Both the position numbers and the translations under genes were made by a program. A stretch of 33,668 bases of DNA from Gemmatimonadota bacterium (GTDB taxonomy: Bacteria; Gemmatimonadota; Gemmatimonadetes; Gemmatimonadales; Gemmatimonadaceae). Location of the stretch: contig JAPLKT010000022.1 in assembly GCA_026387895.1 (NCBI GenBank), positions 1 through 33,668 of the forward strand, written 5' to 3'. Below are positions 15,693 through 22,050 of the stretch, one piece after another (positions within the stretch are counted from its first letter, which is position 1; each line of letters starts with the position of its first letter). Below the pieces are notes generated by a model that saw only the letters and a list, made by a program, of their open reading frames with translations, had not been told where the DNA came from and did no database searches.

Positions 15693-16261
15693 CGCATGCT
15701 CTCCAATGGTCGTGCCGTAATTGAACTTGGGCTCGTGACGCAGCCATTAATGCAGGTCCCGCATCCCGTACACGCAGCGCCCACTACAGGGCGCCCCTTC
15801 GCATCAAGACGCAACGCCTCCTCTCCCACAGGGCAGACACGTACGCACACCCCGCACTCCACATCGCGGTGGGCAATACACAGCTCGGTATCGATGCTAA
15901 TCAACGACATCTTCACGCTGCGCCAGAGGTCGAACGGCACCTCAAGCGCGGCCGTCGGACAGGCTACCGCACAGGGCATATCCGAACACATCACACAGGC
16001 CTGACTGGCCACCTGCAACGCGGGCGTTCCGGCCGCTAACCCCGCGCTGGTCGGCAACGCACGGATCGCGCGCACCGGACACGCCGGCTCACACGCCCCG
16101 CACCGCGTACAGGCAGCCAAAAACGCGGCCTCAGGCAACGCCCCCGGCGGCCGAATGTGAATCCCACCGCCCATTTTGGCCGATACGGCGTCCACCGCTT
16201 TCCCCAGGACCTTTCGGAACCCCTGGGTAAAAAAAGCCCGACGGTCGACTGAATCGGCCAT
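15689..16261 (-). CDS. Four-cluster 4Fe-4S ferredoxin-type protein (NapF/NapG-like)
   Basis: About 190 residues from ATG 16261; the frame is open to another ATG at 16288, but the sequence before DSVDRRAFFTQGFRKVLG is not conserved-looking. Four iron-sulfur motifs are visible. The first is CTRCGACEPACP (Cys51, 54, 57, 61). The second is CVMCSDMPCAVACP, with an extra two residues before its third Cys. The third is split, with a lone Cys before CGVCVRVCP. The fourth is CTGCGTCINGC, lacking the final Pro. This layout is that of NapG/NapF-type electron carriers. The RRAFF near the N-terminus resembles a Tat motif, but no hydrophobic stretch follows, so a cytoplasmic or maturation-type role is more likely. 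No reductase gene adjoins it. It is the first gene of the 4-base-overlap chain running down to the MFS gene. Confidence 0.8.
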   Translation of the reverse strand: MADSVDRRAFFTQGFRKVLGKAVDAVSAKMGGGIHIRPPGALPEAAFLAACTRCGACEPACPVRAIRALPTSAGLAAGTPALQVASQACVMCSDMPCAVACPTAALEVPFDLWRSVKMSLISIDTELCIAHRDVECGVCVRVCPVGEEALRLDAKGRPVVGAACTGCGTCINGCVTSPSSITARPLESMR

Positions 16262-16286
16262 CGGGATAATCTGCGATACGGAGCAC

Positions 16287-16354
16287 AAAAAAATAAGGCG
16301 TCAGGGCGGGCTCCTTCGGGTCACCACAGCGACCGCCCACCCCGCGGTGTGGCG
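16287..16354 (-). terminator. Possible terminator region between atpH and the ferredoxin gene
   Basis: On the minus strand after the atpH stop (16364) there is a hairpin, CGCC-A-CACC loop GGTG-GGCG (16354-16334, one bulged base). A run of seven T (16293-16287) follows about 40 bases later. A second GC-rich stem (GGGCGG with CCGCCC) can form between them. The spacing is looser than in a standard intrinsic terminator, so termination may be partial. This is the only gap (about 100 bases) between the ATP synthase genes and the ferredoxin-led operon. Confidence 0.4.
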
Positions 16355-16363
16355 AACCGGTGC

Positions 16364-16903
16364 TTACCGGCTCACCATCCGCGCCTTCAAGCGCTCCAAA
16401 CGACGGCGCACCGACCCGTCCATCACCGTGTCGCCGTACTTCACAATCACGCCACCCAGGATCCGGCTATCCACCGCCACATGCGGTACCACAACCTTCC
16501 CGATCGACCGGCTCAGCGACGCCGCAATGGCCTGCACATCGGCCTCCGAGGTCTCACGCGCCACAGTAACGCGGGCATGCAAACGCCCTTCGGCCGCATC
16601 CAGCAAATCACCATACGCCACGGCAATCTCAGGGATCAGCGTCTGCCGACGGTTCGTCACGAGCTTCTGCAAAAACTTCACAAAAGTGCTCGGCGCCTTC
16701 TCGCCGAGTGCCTTGCCGAGCATCGCAATTTTGTGCGCTTCCGTGACCTGCGGAGCAGCCAGATACCGCTGGAGCGTCACATCCTGCTCCACTGCGCCGG
16801 CCACGCCATTGATCAGCGCCGCCCACTCGGTGCGCGCGTTGGCCTTGGTGGCCAACTCGAGCAACGCTTCGGCGTAGTTCTTGGCGATCGACTCGTTGTT
16901 CAT
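16364..16903 (-). CDS. atpH: ATP synthase F1 subunit delta
   Basis: A 179-residue protein of the delta/OSCP family and of normal length. The N-terminal helical domain begins NNESIAKNYAEALLELA, with the typical A-x-x-Y-A-x-A-L pattern. The C-terminal domain carries RVTVARETSEADVQAIAASL and the signature VDSRILGGVIVKYGDTVMDGS (around residues 142-163). It links the F1 head to the b-subunit stalk. The start codon lies directly against the atpF stop (16904), so the genes are coupled. In many bacteria atpA follows atpH; here the next gene on this strand is a ferredoxin. Confidence 0.93.
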   Translation of the reverse strand: MNNESIAKNYAEALLELATKANARTEWAALINGVAGAVEQDVTLQRYLAAPQVTEAHKIAMLGKALGEKAPSTFVKFLQKLVTNRRQTLIPEIAVAYGDLLDAAEGRLHARVTVARETSEADVQAIAASLSRSIGKVVVPHVAVDSRILGGVIVKYGDTVMDGSVRRRLERLKARMVSR

Positions 16904-17482
16904 TTATCGCGTGCCAATCGAGGCGAGGTAGCTCTCCACGAGCTTCCGGTTCTGCGCGTCGTCAAGATTCTTTTCGATCACCTTGCTCGCGCCGGCCAGC
17001 GCCAGATCAATCGCCTCGCGGCGGATCTCGTCAATCGCCTTGCCCTTCTCGGCGTCGATGTCGCGCCGGGCGCGCTCCAGCATCTCGTCCTGCTGCTTCT
17101 TGGTGCTCTCCAGCAGCTCAGCGCGCATCGACTCCGCCGTCGCGCGCCCCTCGGAGATGAACTTCTGCGCCTCGCCCTTGGCCGCTTCAATCAGCGCCTT
17201 GTGCTGCGCGAGCAGTGCAGCCGCCGCGTCCTGGTCAGCCTTGGCCGACGCAATGGCAGCTTCGAGCGCGGCCTCGCGGTCACGCACCGCGGCCGTAATC
17301 GGGCCGAAGGCGAACTTGGCGAGCACCACAAAGACAATCGCGAAAATGATCAGCGTCCATGCCATCAGCCCGGTGCTGGGCGAGAGCAGGTTCACGGAGC
17401 CGCCGGCCGCCTCGCCTTCCTGAGCCAGGAGGGGAGTAGCGATCAGCGACAGAGCAACGACGCGCGAGAGCAGGGAACGCAT
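16904..17482 (-). CDS. atpF: ATP synthase F0 subunit b with N-terminal signal peptide
   Basis: From ATG 17482 the protein has 192 residues. It begins with a signal-like segment (R-S-L-L-S-R, hydrophobic VVALSLIATPLLA, then Q-E), followed by a spacer. The expected single membrane helix is TGLMAWTLIIFAIVFVVLAKF (about residues 37-57, including its ends), then FGPITAAVRDRE and a long charged, Ala-rich coiled coil (60-180). Subunit b forms the peripheral stalk. The extra hydrophobic segment is unusual because the b subunit normally needs only its one anchor. The frame is open upstream to an ATG at 17557, but residues before MRSLLSR are not b-like. It abuts atpH, and an 86-base gap separates it from atpE. 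Confidence 0.92.
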   Translation of the reverse strand: MRSLLSRVVALSLIATPLLAQEGEAAGGSVNLLSPSTGLMAWTLIIFAIVFVVLAKFAFGPITAAVRDREAALEAAIASAKADQDAAAALLAQHKALIEAAKGEAQKFISEGRATAESMRAELLESTKKQQDEMLERARRDIDAEKGKAIDEIRREAIDLALAGASKVIEKNLDDAQNRKLVESYLASIGTR

Positions 17483-17568
17483 AGGATATCCGAATATGAA
17501 AAGTTGGGGTGCTCGGGGCCGCCCCGTCGTGTGAAGGAGCGGCCGCGAGCGTAACAACCGAGCGCTGC

Positions 17569-17853
17569 TTAGAACTTGCCCTGGATCTGGAACGCGACGA
17601 CGACGGCGAACAGCGCGGCGCCTTCGATGAACGCGGCAAAGATCAGCGCGGCGGTCTGGATCTGACCGGCGATCTCGGGCTGACGAGCCATGCCCTCAAC
17701 AGCCTGGCCACCGACGCGGCCGATGCCGAGTCCGGCGCCAATGATGGCGAGACCGGCACCAATGCCAGCGCCCATCATCGCCCACGCACCCATGTAGCTC
17801 TTGTTGTAGCCGGCCACTTCTGCGGCGGCCTGGAACAGCGGATACATCGTCAT
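17569..17853 (-). CDS. atpE: ATP synthase F0 subunit c
   Basis: A 94-residue proteolipid starting at ATG 17853, with AGGAG eight bases upstream on the minus strand. The first helix holds the glycine repeat GAGIGAGLAIIGAGLGIG (28-45). The polar loop is ARQPE (residues 56-60). The second helix contains the ion-carrying Glu77 in FAAFIEGAALFA. The residue after Glu77 is Gly and the sodium-type Gln/Ser set is not evident, so proton coupling is more likely. The strong Shine-Dalgarno and a hairpin upstream (17969-17985) fit the high expression needed for the c-ring. Confidence 0.94.
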   Translation of the reverse strand: MTMYPLFQAAAEVAGYNKSYMGAWAMMGAGIGAGLAIIGAGLGIGRVGGQAVEGMARQPEIAGQIQTAALIFAAFIEGAALFAVVVAFQIQGKF

Positions 17854-17968
17854 TGAAAAACTCCTGAAAACCGTGGTCCTGCAGTCTCGCCTGCGTATGG
17901 GTTGCCCCAGTCCTACACCGCCATCCGTCACCGATGCTCGCCACACGCACGAGCCTCAACGGACCTCA

Positions 17969-17985
17969 CCGAACAAGAGGTTCGG
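17969..17985. other. Intercistronic hairpin between atpB and atpE
   Basis: CCGAAC (17969-17974), a 5-base loop and GTTCGG (17980-17985) form a perfect 6-bp stem in the 179-base gap upstream of atpE. No T-run follows on the minus strand. It may stabilise or set a processing site for the atpE mRNA, which has to be translated in excess. The rest of the gap shows no gene. Confidence 0.4.
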
Positions 17986-18032
17986 CTACCGCACGAGCGC
18001 TCCGGCGTGGAGTGCCCGCGTCCCACACAACG

Positions 18033-18953
18033 CTAGTGATGCGACTCGCGCACCAACCCAATGAACACACTCGACAGCAGCGTAAAGATGAACGCCTGCA
18101 AGAACGCTACCATCAGCTCGAGGAACATGATCGCCACCGCCATCGCGAGCGGCAACGGGGCAAGCACATACGAGCCGAACGAGAAGATCAAACCAATGAG
18201 CGCCAGCACCACAATGTGACCGGCCGTCATGTTGGCAAACAAACGAATGGCCAACGCAAAGGGCTTGGTGAACTTTCCGATCAGTTCCACCGGGCTCAGA
18301 ATAATCGACATGGGAATGCGCATGCCAAGCGGCATGTCGCGCGGCCAGAAGATGATCGTATTGATATAGCCCGCCCCGAGCGCCTTCATGCCGGCAATCT
18401 CGATCACCAAGAAGGTGACGATCGCCAGCGTTGCGGTGACGGCAATGTTGCCGGTCGCGGTGCTGCCGTAGGGAATAAGACCGAGCAGGTTACAGGTCAG
18501 AATGAAGAAAAACAGCGTGAGCCCAAAGGGCACAAACGCCTCGCCATGATGGCCGACGTTCGGAAGGATCACTTCATTGCGGATATACAGCACCATGGCT
18601 TCCATAGCGCCGCTGAACCCCGTGGGCGGCCGTCCCGTAGCGGCCCGCTTGGCCACGCCGCGCGCCGCCGAGGTGAGAGCCACGATCACGAGCGTAGCGG
18701 CGAGCAGGAGCATGACGACGTGCTTGGTCGGCGACATATCCAGCTCAAGCGAGCCGATATGGAGTGGCGCCCAGTGCGGCAGCTCAATCTCCTGCACCAG
18801 CCCGTGCCCGAATCCCGCTGGGATATCGAGCGCGTGCGCGTCGGTGATATGCGGAGTGATGATATCCACCTTCTTCGGCGCGGCGTCCTGCGCAGCAATG
18901 CGCGCAGGAGCGGCGGCCAACACGAGGGCGGTAAATAGTGCAGCGAATCTCAT
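18033..18953 (-). CDS. atpB: ATP synthase F0 subunit a with N-terminal signal peptide
   Basis: From ATG 18953 the protein has 306 residues. A signal peptide (RFAALFTALVLAAAP, cleavage near A-A-Q, residue 23) precedes an extracytoplasmic segment of about 60 residues. The subunit a core follows: five to six helices, PNVGHHGEAFVPFGLTLFFF, NLLGLIPYG, an SPVELIGKFTKPFALAIRLF block containing the essential Arg237, NMTAGHIV, and a final helix with ELMVAFLQAFIFTLLSSVF. It forms the proton half-channels against the c-ring. The start overlaps the atpI stop by 4 bases (18950-18953), which decides the start over the longer open frame to 19193. The 179-base gap to atpE is unusually long for this operon. 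Confidence 0.93.
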   Translation of the reverse strand: MRFAALFTALVLAAAPARIAAQDAAPKKVDIITPHITDAHALDIPAGFGHGLVQEIELPHWAPLHIGSLELDMSPTKHVVMLLLAATLVIVALTSAARGVAKRAATGRPPTGFSGAMEAMVLYIRNEVILPNVGHHGEAFVPFGLTLFFFILTCNLLGLIPYGSTATGNIAVTATLAIVTFLVIEIAGMKALGAGYINTIIFWPRDMPLGMRIPMSIILSPVELIGKFTKPFALAIRLFANMTAGHIVVLALIGLIFSFGSYVLAPLPLAMAVAIMFLELMVAFLQAFIFTLLSSVFIGLVRESHH

Positions 18954-19297
18954 GGCTTGAGCAGTAGTGGTTCGAAGAGCGTGGTCACGAAGAAGAACGC
19001 GACCAAGCTGATCAACGCGGGTGCCGACTGAAGTCCCAACACTTTGATAAAAATCATTCCGTACAATCCCACCGTGAGTAGCCGCAGCAACATCCCGGCC
19101 CCCCACCCAGCCATCACATTCACCTTGCGCAGGTAGAACGCAAAGCCGAATCCAATCCCCTGCACCACGACCGAAATCGCCGCACTGGTCCACACCGCCC
19201 GCGCCCCCTCGGCGCCAGGATACAACGCCGTGAAGGCAAAGCCGCCCCCCACAGTCACCAAGCCCAGCAACACCGCGAAAATGCCAATCTGTTTCAC
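18950..19297 (-). CDS. atpI: AtpI-like membrane protein of the ATP synthase operon
   Basis: About 115 residues from GTG 19297, chosen because it overlaps the preceding stop in GTGA (19294-19297) and has AAAGG just upstream; the frame is open to an ATG at 19414, but that stretch lies inside the atpZ gene. Four hydrophobic segments are visible (IGIFAVLLGLVTVGGGFAFT, AVWTSAAISVVVQGIGFGFA, GMLLRLLTVGLYGMIFI, LISLVAFFFVTTLFE). This is the pattern of AtpI and related small F0-associated proteins implicated in c-ring assembly or Mg handling. Identification rests on topology and on its place between atpZ and atpB, because sequence conservation in this family is low. Confidence 0.75.
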   Translation of the reverse strand: MKQIGIFAVLLGLVTVGGGFAFTALYPGAEGARAVWTSAAISVVVQGIGFGFAFYLRKVNVMAGWGAGMLLRLLTVGLYGMIFIKVLGLQSAPALISLVAFFFVTTLFEPLLLKP

Positions 19298-19656
19298 GAC
19301 CCTTTCCCGTGTGTCCGCTGTTCGTCCGTACGCGCTTTTTCGTCCTTCACCGCGCGCAACATCAGGTACAACCCACTCGCAAAGCCCACGCACAGACCGC
19401 CCAACACCCCCCACGGTCCGCTGCCGAACTTGTGATCAGCCCAGTTGCCCAGATAGAGGAAGAGCAGGATCGCAACCGCAAACTGCACCCCCAGCCCGCC
19501 TAACCGCGCGGCACTCCCGGTGTCGCCCTTCGTCCGCTCCCCCCGCGCCGCCGCCAGCAACGCATCACGCCGCCGTGCAATGGCTTTGGCACGCTCCCGT
19601 GACTCCGGCGACTCCGTCTCGCCAGCTGGTCCCGCAGGAGGCTCGGAAAATCCCAT
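19294..19656 (-). CDS. atpZ: AtpZ-like F0F1 ATPase accessory subunit
   Basis: A 120-residue protein: a hydrophilic, charged N-terminal 48 residues, then two membrane helices (GGLGVQFAVAILLFLYLGNW near 53-72, and GVLGGLCVGFASGLYLMLRAV near 83-103) around the segment ADHKFGSGPW. The L-G-x-W-x-D-x-x-F/x-G-S-x-P-W pattern between the helices is the hallmark of AtpZ/AtpI-type putative F0F1 subunits. It is the first gene of the ATP synthase operon. AAGG lies seven bases before ATG 19656. The palindrome at 19667-19707 lies immediately upstream. Confidence 0.85.
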   Translation of the reverse strand: MGFSEPPAGPAGETESPESRERAKAIARRRDALLAAARGERTKGDTGSAARLGGLGVQFAVAILLFLYLGNWADHKFGSGPWGVLGGLCVGFASGLYLMLRAVKDEKARTDEQRTHGKGS

Positions 19657-19666
19657 GTTCAGCCTT

Positions 19667-19707
19667 GAAAGTTAGGAGCTTGTGAAATATTTCGCAAGCG
19701 AACTTTC
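19667..19707 (-). promoter_or_regulatory. Palindromic element and possible promoter upstream of the ATP synthase operon
   Basis: A 22-bp near-perfect palindrome (GCTTG-T-GAAATATTTC-G-CAAGC, 19678-19699; one non-matching pair) is flanked by GAAAGTT (19667-19673) and AACTTTC (19701-19707). On the minus strand TTGCGA (19697-19692) and TAACTT (19674-19669) are 17 bases apart, a possible -35/-10 pair interleaved with the palindrome. That promoter would start transcription only a few bases before ATG 19656 and would lose the AAGG ribosome site, so the promoter part is weak. The palindrome itself is certain. Confidence 0.45.
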
Positions 19708-19926
19708 CGCTCTGAAAATAGGGGGTCATGATCCCCGTGGCGCCCCCACATTTTTCGCGCGCCTTTCACGACAGGGCGTTATCCACACCGAATAGACACC
19801 GAAATAGTGCAAAACCGCCATCAATCGGCCATCGCCAGAGTAACCGCCAACCATACAACCCCGCCCCCCACTTCTACTTACGCGTGACCCCCGATTTGAC
19901 GAATCGTCTCCTTGTTGATAACTTCC

Positions 19927-19970
19927 GCACTCGGAAAATAACGGTCCTATATTTGTAACATTCCGAGTGC
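19927..19970 (+). promoter_or_regulatory. 10-bp inverted repeat around a TATATTTG box
   Basis: GCACTCGGAA (19927-19936) and TTCCGAGTGC (19961-19970) are perfect inverted repeats 24 bases apart. Between them is TATATTTG (19948-19955), which matches the TAnnTTTG -7 box known from Bacteroidetes. No TTG lies at the expected -33 distance. The element ends 22 bases before the lipoprotein ATG. It could be an operator enclosing the promoter, or a leader hairpin. Confidence 0.45.
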
Positions 19971-19992
19971 CCCTTCACGCCGCTGCCCACGG

Positions 19993-20451
19993 ATGAACGG
20001 AAAAATCACCTTCGCATTGCTCAGCATCGGCGTCCTCGCATTTGCATGCGGACGTCCACGTGCGGCTGAGACATTGTCGAAGGGTCGCACAACAAAATCA
20101 CATGGCCCGGCACTCACGCCATCGCTCGCGGTGAACGCGCGCGGTGCGAACGACGCGGTGCACTTCGATTTCGTCGTCAGCAACACGGGCAACAAGAAAC
20201 TCGAAGTGAGTTTTCCCTCTGGGCAAACCCACGACATGATCGTGCTCGACTCACTCGGCCGCGAAGTCTGGCGCTGGAGCACCAAGCGCATGTTCACCTC
20301 GGCGCTGCAGAACAAAGTGTTGCGCGAGCACGACACGCTCACGTTCAATGATGAGTGGAGCAACGCCGCGCCTGGCCGGTACACGGCGGTCGCGCGGCTC
20401 GCGTCGGTGAACTATCCTATGGAACAGCGCGCCGAATTTGTGGTGAAGTAG
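19993..20451 (+). CDS. BsuPI-domain lipoprotein
   Basis: A 152-residue protein with a lipoprotein signal: M-N-G-K, hydrophobic ITFALLSIGVLAFA, then Cys19 in a L-A-F-A-C lipobox. The mature part (residues 45-152) is a BsuPI-type immunoglobulin-like domain: VHFDFVVSNTGNKKLEVSFPSG, then QTHDMIVLDSLGREVWRWS, FTSALQNKVL, and PGRYTAVARL. BsuPI was named for an intracellular proteinase inhibitor of Bacillus, but most secreted homologues have no tested function. This one should be membrane-anchored on the periplasmic side. It appears monocistronic, with an inverted-repeat promoter region upstream and an intrinsic terminator at 20509-20540. Confidence 0.85.
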   Translation: MNGKITFALLSIGVLAFACGRPRAAETLSKGRTTKSHGPALTPSLAVNARGANDAVHFDFVVSNTGNKKLEVSFPSGQTHDMIVLDSLGREVWRWSTKRMFTSALQNKVLREHDTLTFNDEWSNAAPGRYTAVARLASVNYPMEQRAEFVVK

Positions 20452-20508
20452 CTGGCCACTGAGTGGGCAGCAGGCCAAGGCAGGTGATCCGTTCAGCGTT
20501 TTGTTGCC

Positions 20509-20540
20509 GGGCGCCGTTCACGAACGGCGCCCTTTTCGTT
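20509..20540 (+). terminator. Intrinsic terminator after the BsuPI lipoprotein gene
   Basis: GGGCGCCGTTC (20509-20519) and GAACGGCGCCC (20522-20532) form a perfect 11-bp stem with a 2-base spacer (the real loop is slightly larger). TTTTCGTT follows directly. This is a textbook Rho-independent terminator on the plus strand, upstream of moxR. Confidence 0.9.
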
Positions 20541-20620
20541 ACCTTAGGCGAGGTATTTGTCCCCGCCCTTGGCGGCCCGCCCGCTGGCGGGTTTTTCATC
20601 TTGTGCACGGAGCAGCAGTA

Positions 20621-21610
20621 GTGGCCACTCCTCAGTCGGCAGCAGACGAACGCGATCTGGCACTTCTTGCCACGCTCGCTGTAGCGCGCAAGGACATTGC
20701 GGCGCAGATCGGGCGAAAGATCGTGGGGCAGCACGAGATTGTGGATTCCCTTGTTGCGGCGATCCTTGCCGGCGGCCATGTGCTGCTGGTGGGTGTCCCC
20801 GGACTCGCGAAGACCCTTTTGATTCAGACGCTCGCGGAGACGCTCGACTTGGATTTCGGTCGCGTGCAGTTCACGCCGGATCTGATGCCGAGCGACATTA
20901 CGGGCACGGAGTTGCTTGAGGAGGACCACGGCACCGGCAAGCGGAGCTTTGTGTTCCAGAAGGGGCCGATTTTTGCGAACATTGTGCTGGCCGACGAGAT
21001 CAACCGCGCGCCCCCAAAGACTCAGGCGGCGCTGCTCGAGGCCATGCAGGAGCACCGTGTGACTGCCGCGGGCAAGACGTACACGCTTAAGGAGCCGTTC
21101 TTCGTGCTCGCTACGCAGAACCCCATTGAGCACGACGGTACGTATTCGCTGCCGGAAGCGCAGCTTGATCGGTTTATGTATCAGCTCAACCTTGGCTATC
21201 CGAGCAAGGAGGAGGAGGAGCGGATTGTGAACACGACCACGGGCAGCAAGACGAATGTGATTGAGCCGGTGTTGCGTGGTGCGCAGATTATTGAGATGCA
21301 GCAGTTGGTGCGCCGGTTGCCGGTACCGCCGAGTGTGGTGAGTTATGCGGTGGGTTTGGCGCGTGCGACGCGTCCGGGTGAGCCGGGGGCGAGTGCGGCG
21401 GTGCAGAAGTATGTGAGTTATGGTGCGGGTCCGCGTGCGTCGCAGTATTTGGTGCTTGGCGCGAAGGCGCGGGCGGCGATGGACGGGCGGAGCGTGCCGG
21501 ACCTTGATGATGTGAAGGCGGTGGCGACGAATGTGCTCGGGCACCGTGTGGTGTTGAACTTCCAGGCTGAGGCCGAGGGAGTGGGGGTGAAGCAGTTGGT
21601 GCAGTTGTAG
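20621..21610 (+). CDS. MoxR family AAA+ ATPase
   Basis: From GTG 20621 (GGAG nine bases upstream) the protein has 329 residues. The open frame extends back to 20501, but that stretch runs through the upstream terminator and is not MoxR-like. The AAA+ motifs are Walker A GVPGLAKT (residues 58-65), Walker B IVLADEINRAPPKTQ (Asp125/Glu126) and sensor 1 ATQNPIEHDGTYSLPEAQLDRF split across residues 165-186. A helical lid with SRASQYLVLG-like wording (PRASQYLVLGAKARA) follows near residue 280. MoxR proteins are chaperone-like ATPases that usually act with DUF58 and von Willebrand factor A proteins. Those partners are not next to it here; a strong terminator follows at 21638. Confidence 0.92.
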   Translation: MATPQSAADERDLALLATLAVARKDIAAQIGRKIVGQHEIVDSLVAAILAGGHVLLVGVPGLAKTLLIQTLAETLDLDFGRVQFTPDLMPSDITGTELLEEDHGTGKRSFVFQKGPIFANIVLADEINRAPPKTQAALLEAMQEHRVTAAGKTYTLKEPFFVLATQNPIEHDGTYSLPEAQLDRFMYQLNLGYPSKEEEERIVNTTTGSKTNVIEPVLRGAQIIEMQQLVRRLPVPPSVVSYAVGLARATRPGEPGASAAVQKYVSYGAGPRASQYLVLGAKARAAMDGRSVPDLDDVKAVATNVLGHRVVLNFQAEAEGVGVKQLVQL

Positions 21611-21637
21611 GCTTTGCTCTTGGGATGGATGTGAGCG

Positions 21638-21674
21638 GGGGGCGGTGCGCGGTGCGCACTGCCCCCTGTTTGTT
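21638..21674 (+). terminator. Intrinsic terminator after moxR
   Basis: GGGGGCGGTGCGC (21638-21650), a 3-base loop and GCGCACTGCCCCC (21654-21666) form a 13-bp stem with one G-U pair. TGTTTGTT follows. It closes the moxR transcript 28 bases after the stop codon. Confidence 0.85.
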
Positions 21675-22050
21675 AGCGGACTGGTGCCAACCCCAGCGAA
21701 CGCAGCATCGGGTGCTAGGTCGCAGTCCAATCGACCGCTCAGCGCTCGTTGGGGGTGAGGTCGGGCTGGCAAAGGACGCGCGGAAGGACTTCCGCGCCGG
21801 AAAAGTTAGATGAAAGCTTGTGATGTTACGCGTGGGCCGCAAACCTCAGTGCCAATACGTGGCTCCAGGATATTGACATACCTAGGAACGACCGTCGACT
21901 CACTAACCGGATGTAACACGCCGGCCGCCAATCAATGCTTGGGGCACCGCAATGCAATGGTACGCCTTCGGCGTCGATTCCCCTTGCCTGCAAAACGGAT
22001 GCTGGCCAAGTTTACGCGGTCGTGCGCTACCACCCATCGATGCCCACCGG
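21675..22050. other. Intergenic region upstream of the SARP-type regulator
   Basis: About 375 bases without a convincing gene. A perfect TTGACA is at 21873-21878, but the bases 17 downstream (21896-21901, CGACTC) do not resemble a -10 box. The regulator's frame is open from an ATG at 21952, so its true start may lie at either end of 21952-22051. No repeats or RNA genes were seen. Confidence 0.6.

Larger units (their letters stand above)
19657..19992. other. Divergent intergenic region between the ATP synthase operon and the BsuPI lipoprotein gene
   Basis: These 336 bases must hold the promoters for both directions. They contain the palindrome at 19667-19707 next to atpZ and the inverted repeat at 19927-19970 next to the lipoprotein gene. 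The middle (about 19710-19920) is C- and A-rich; a short plus-strand open frame there (19728-19958) lacks any recognisable domain or ribosome site and is not called as a gene. Confidence 0.7.

Noticed and set aside
19728-19958. Plus-strand open frame of 76 codons upstream of the BsuPI gene
   Set aside because: No ribosome site or recognisable sequence, and its 3' end overlaps the inverted repeat with the TATATTTG box. Judged intergenic.
20417-21772. Minus-strand open frame of about 450 codons opposite moxR
   Set aside because: The sequence is H/R/T-rich with no domain, and it runs through two intrinsic terminators of the plus strand. moxR is clear.
21873-21901. Perfect TTGACA as promoter of the SARP gene
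   Set aside because: No -10-like hexamer occurs 16-18 bases downstream, and the first plausible start codon is 75-170 bases away. Not called as a promoter.
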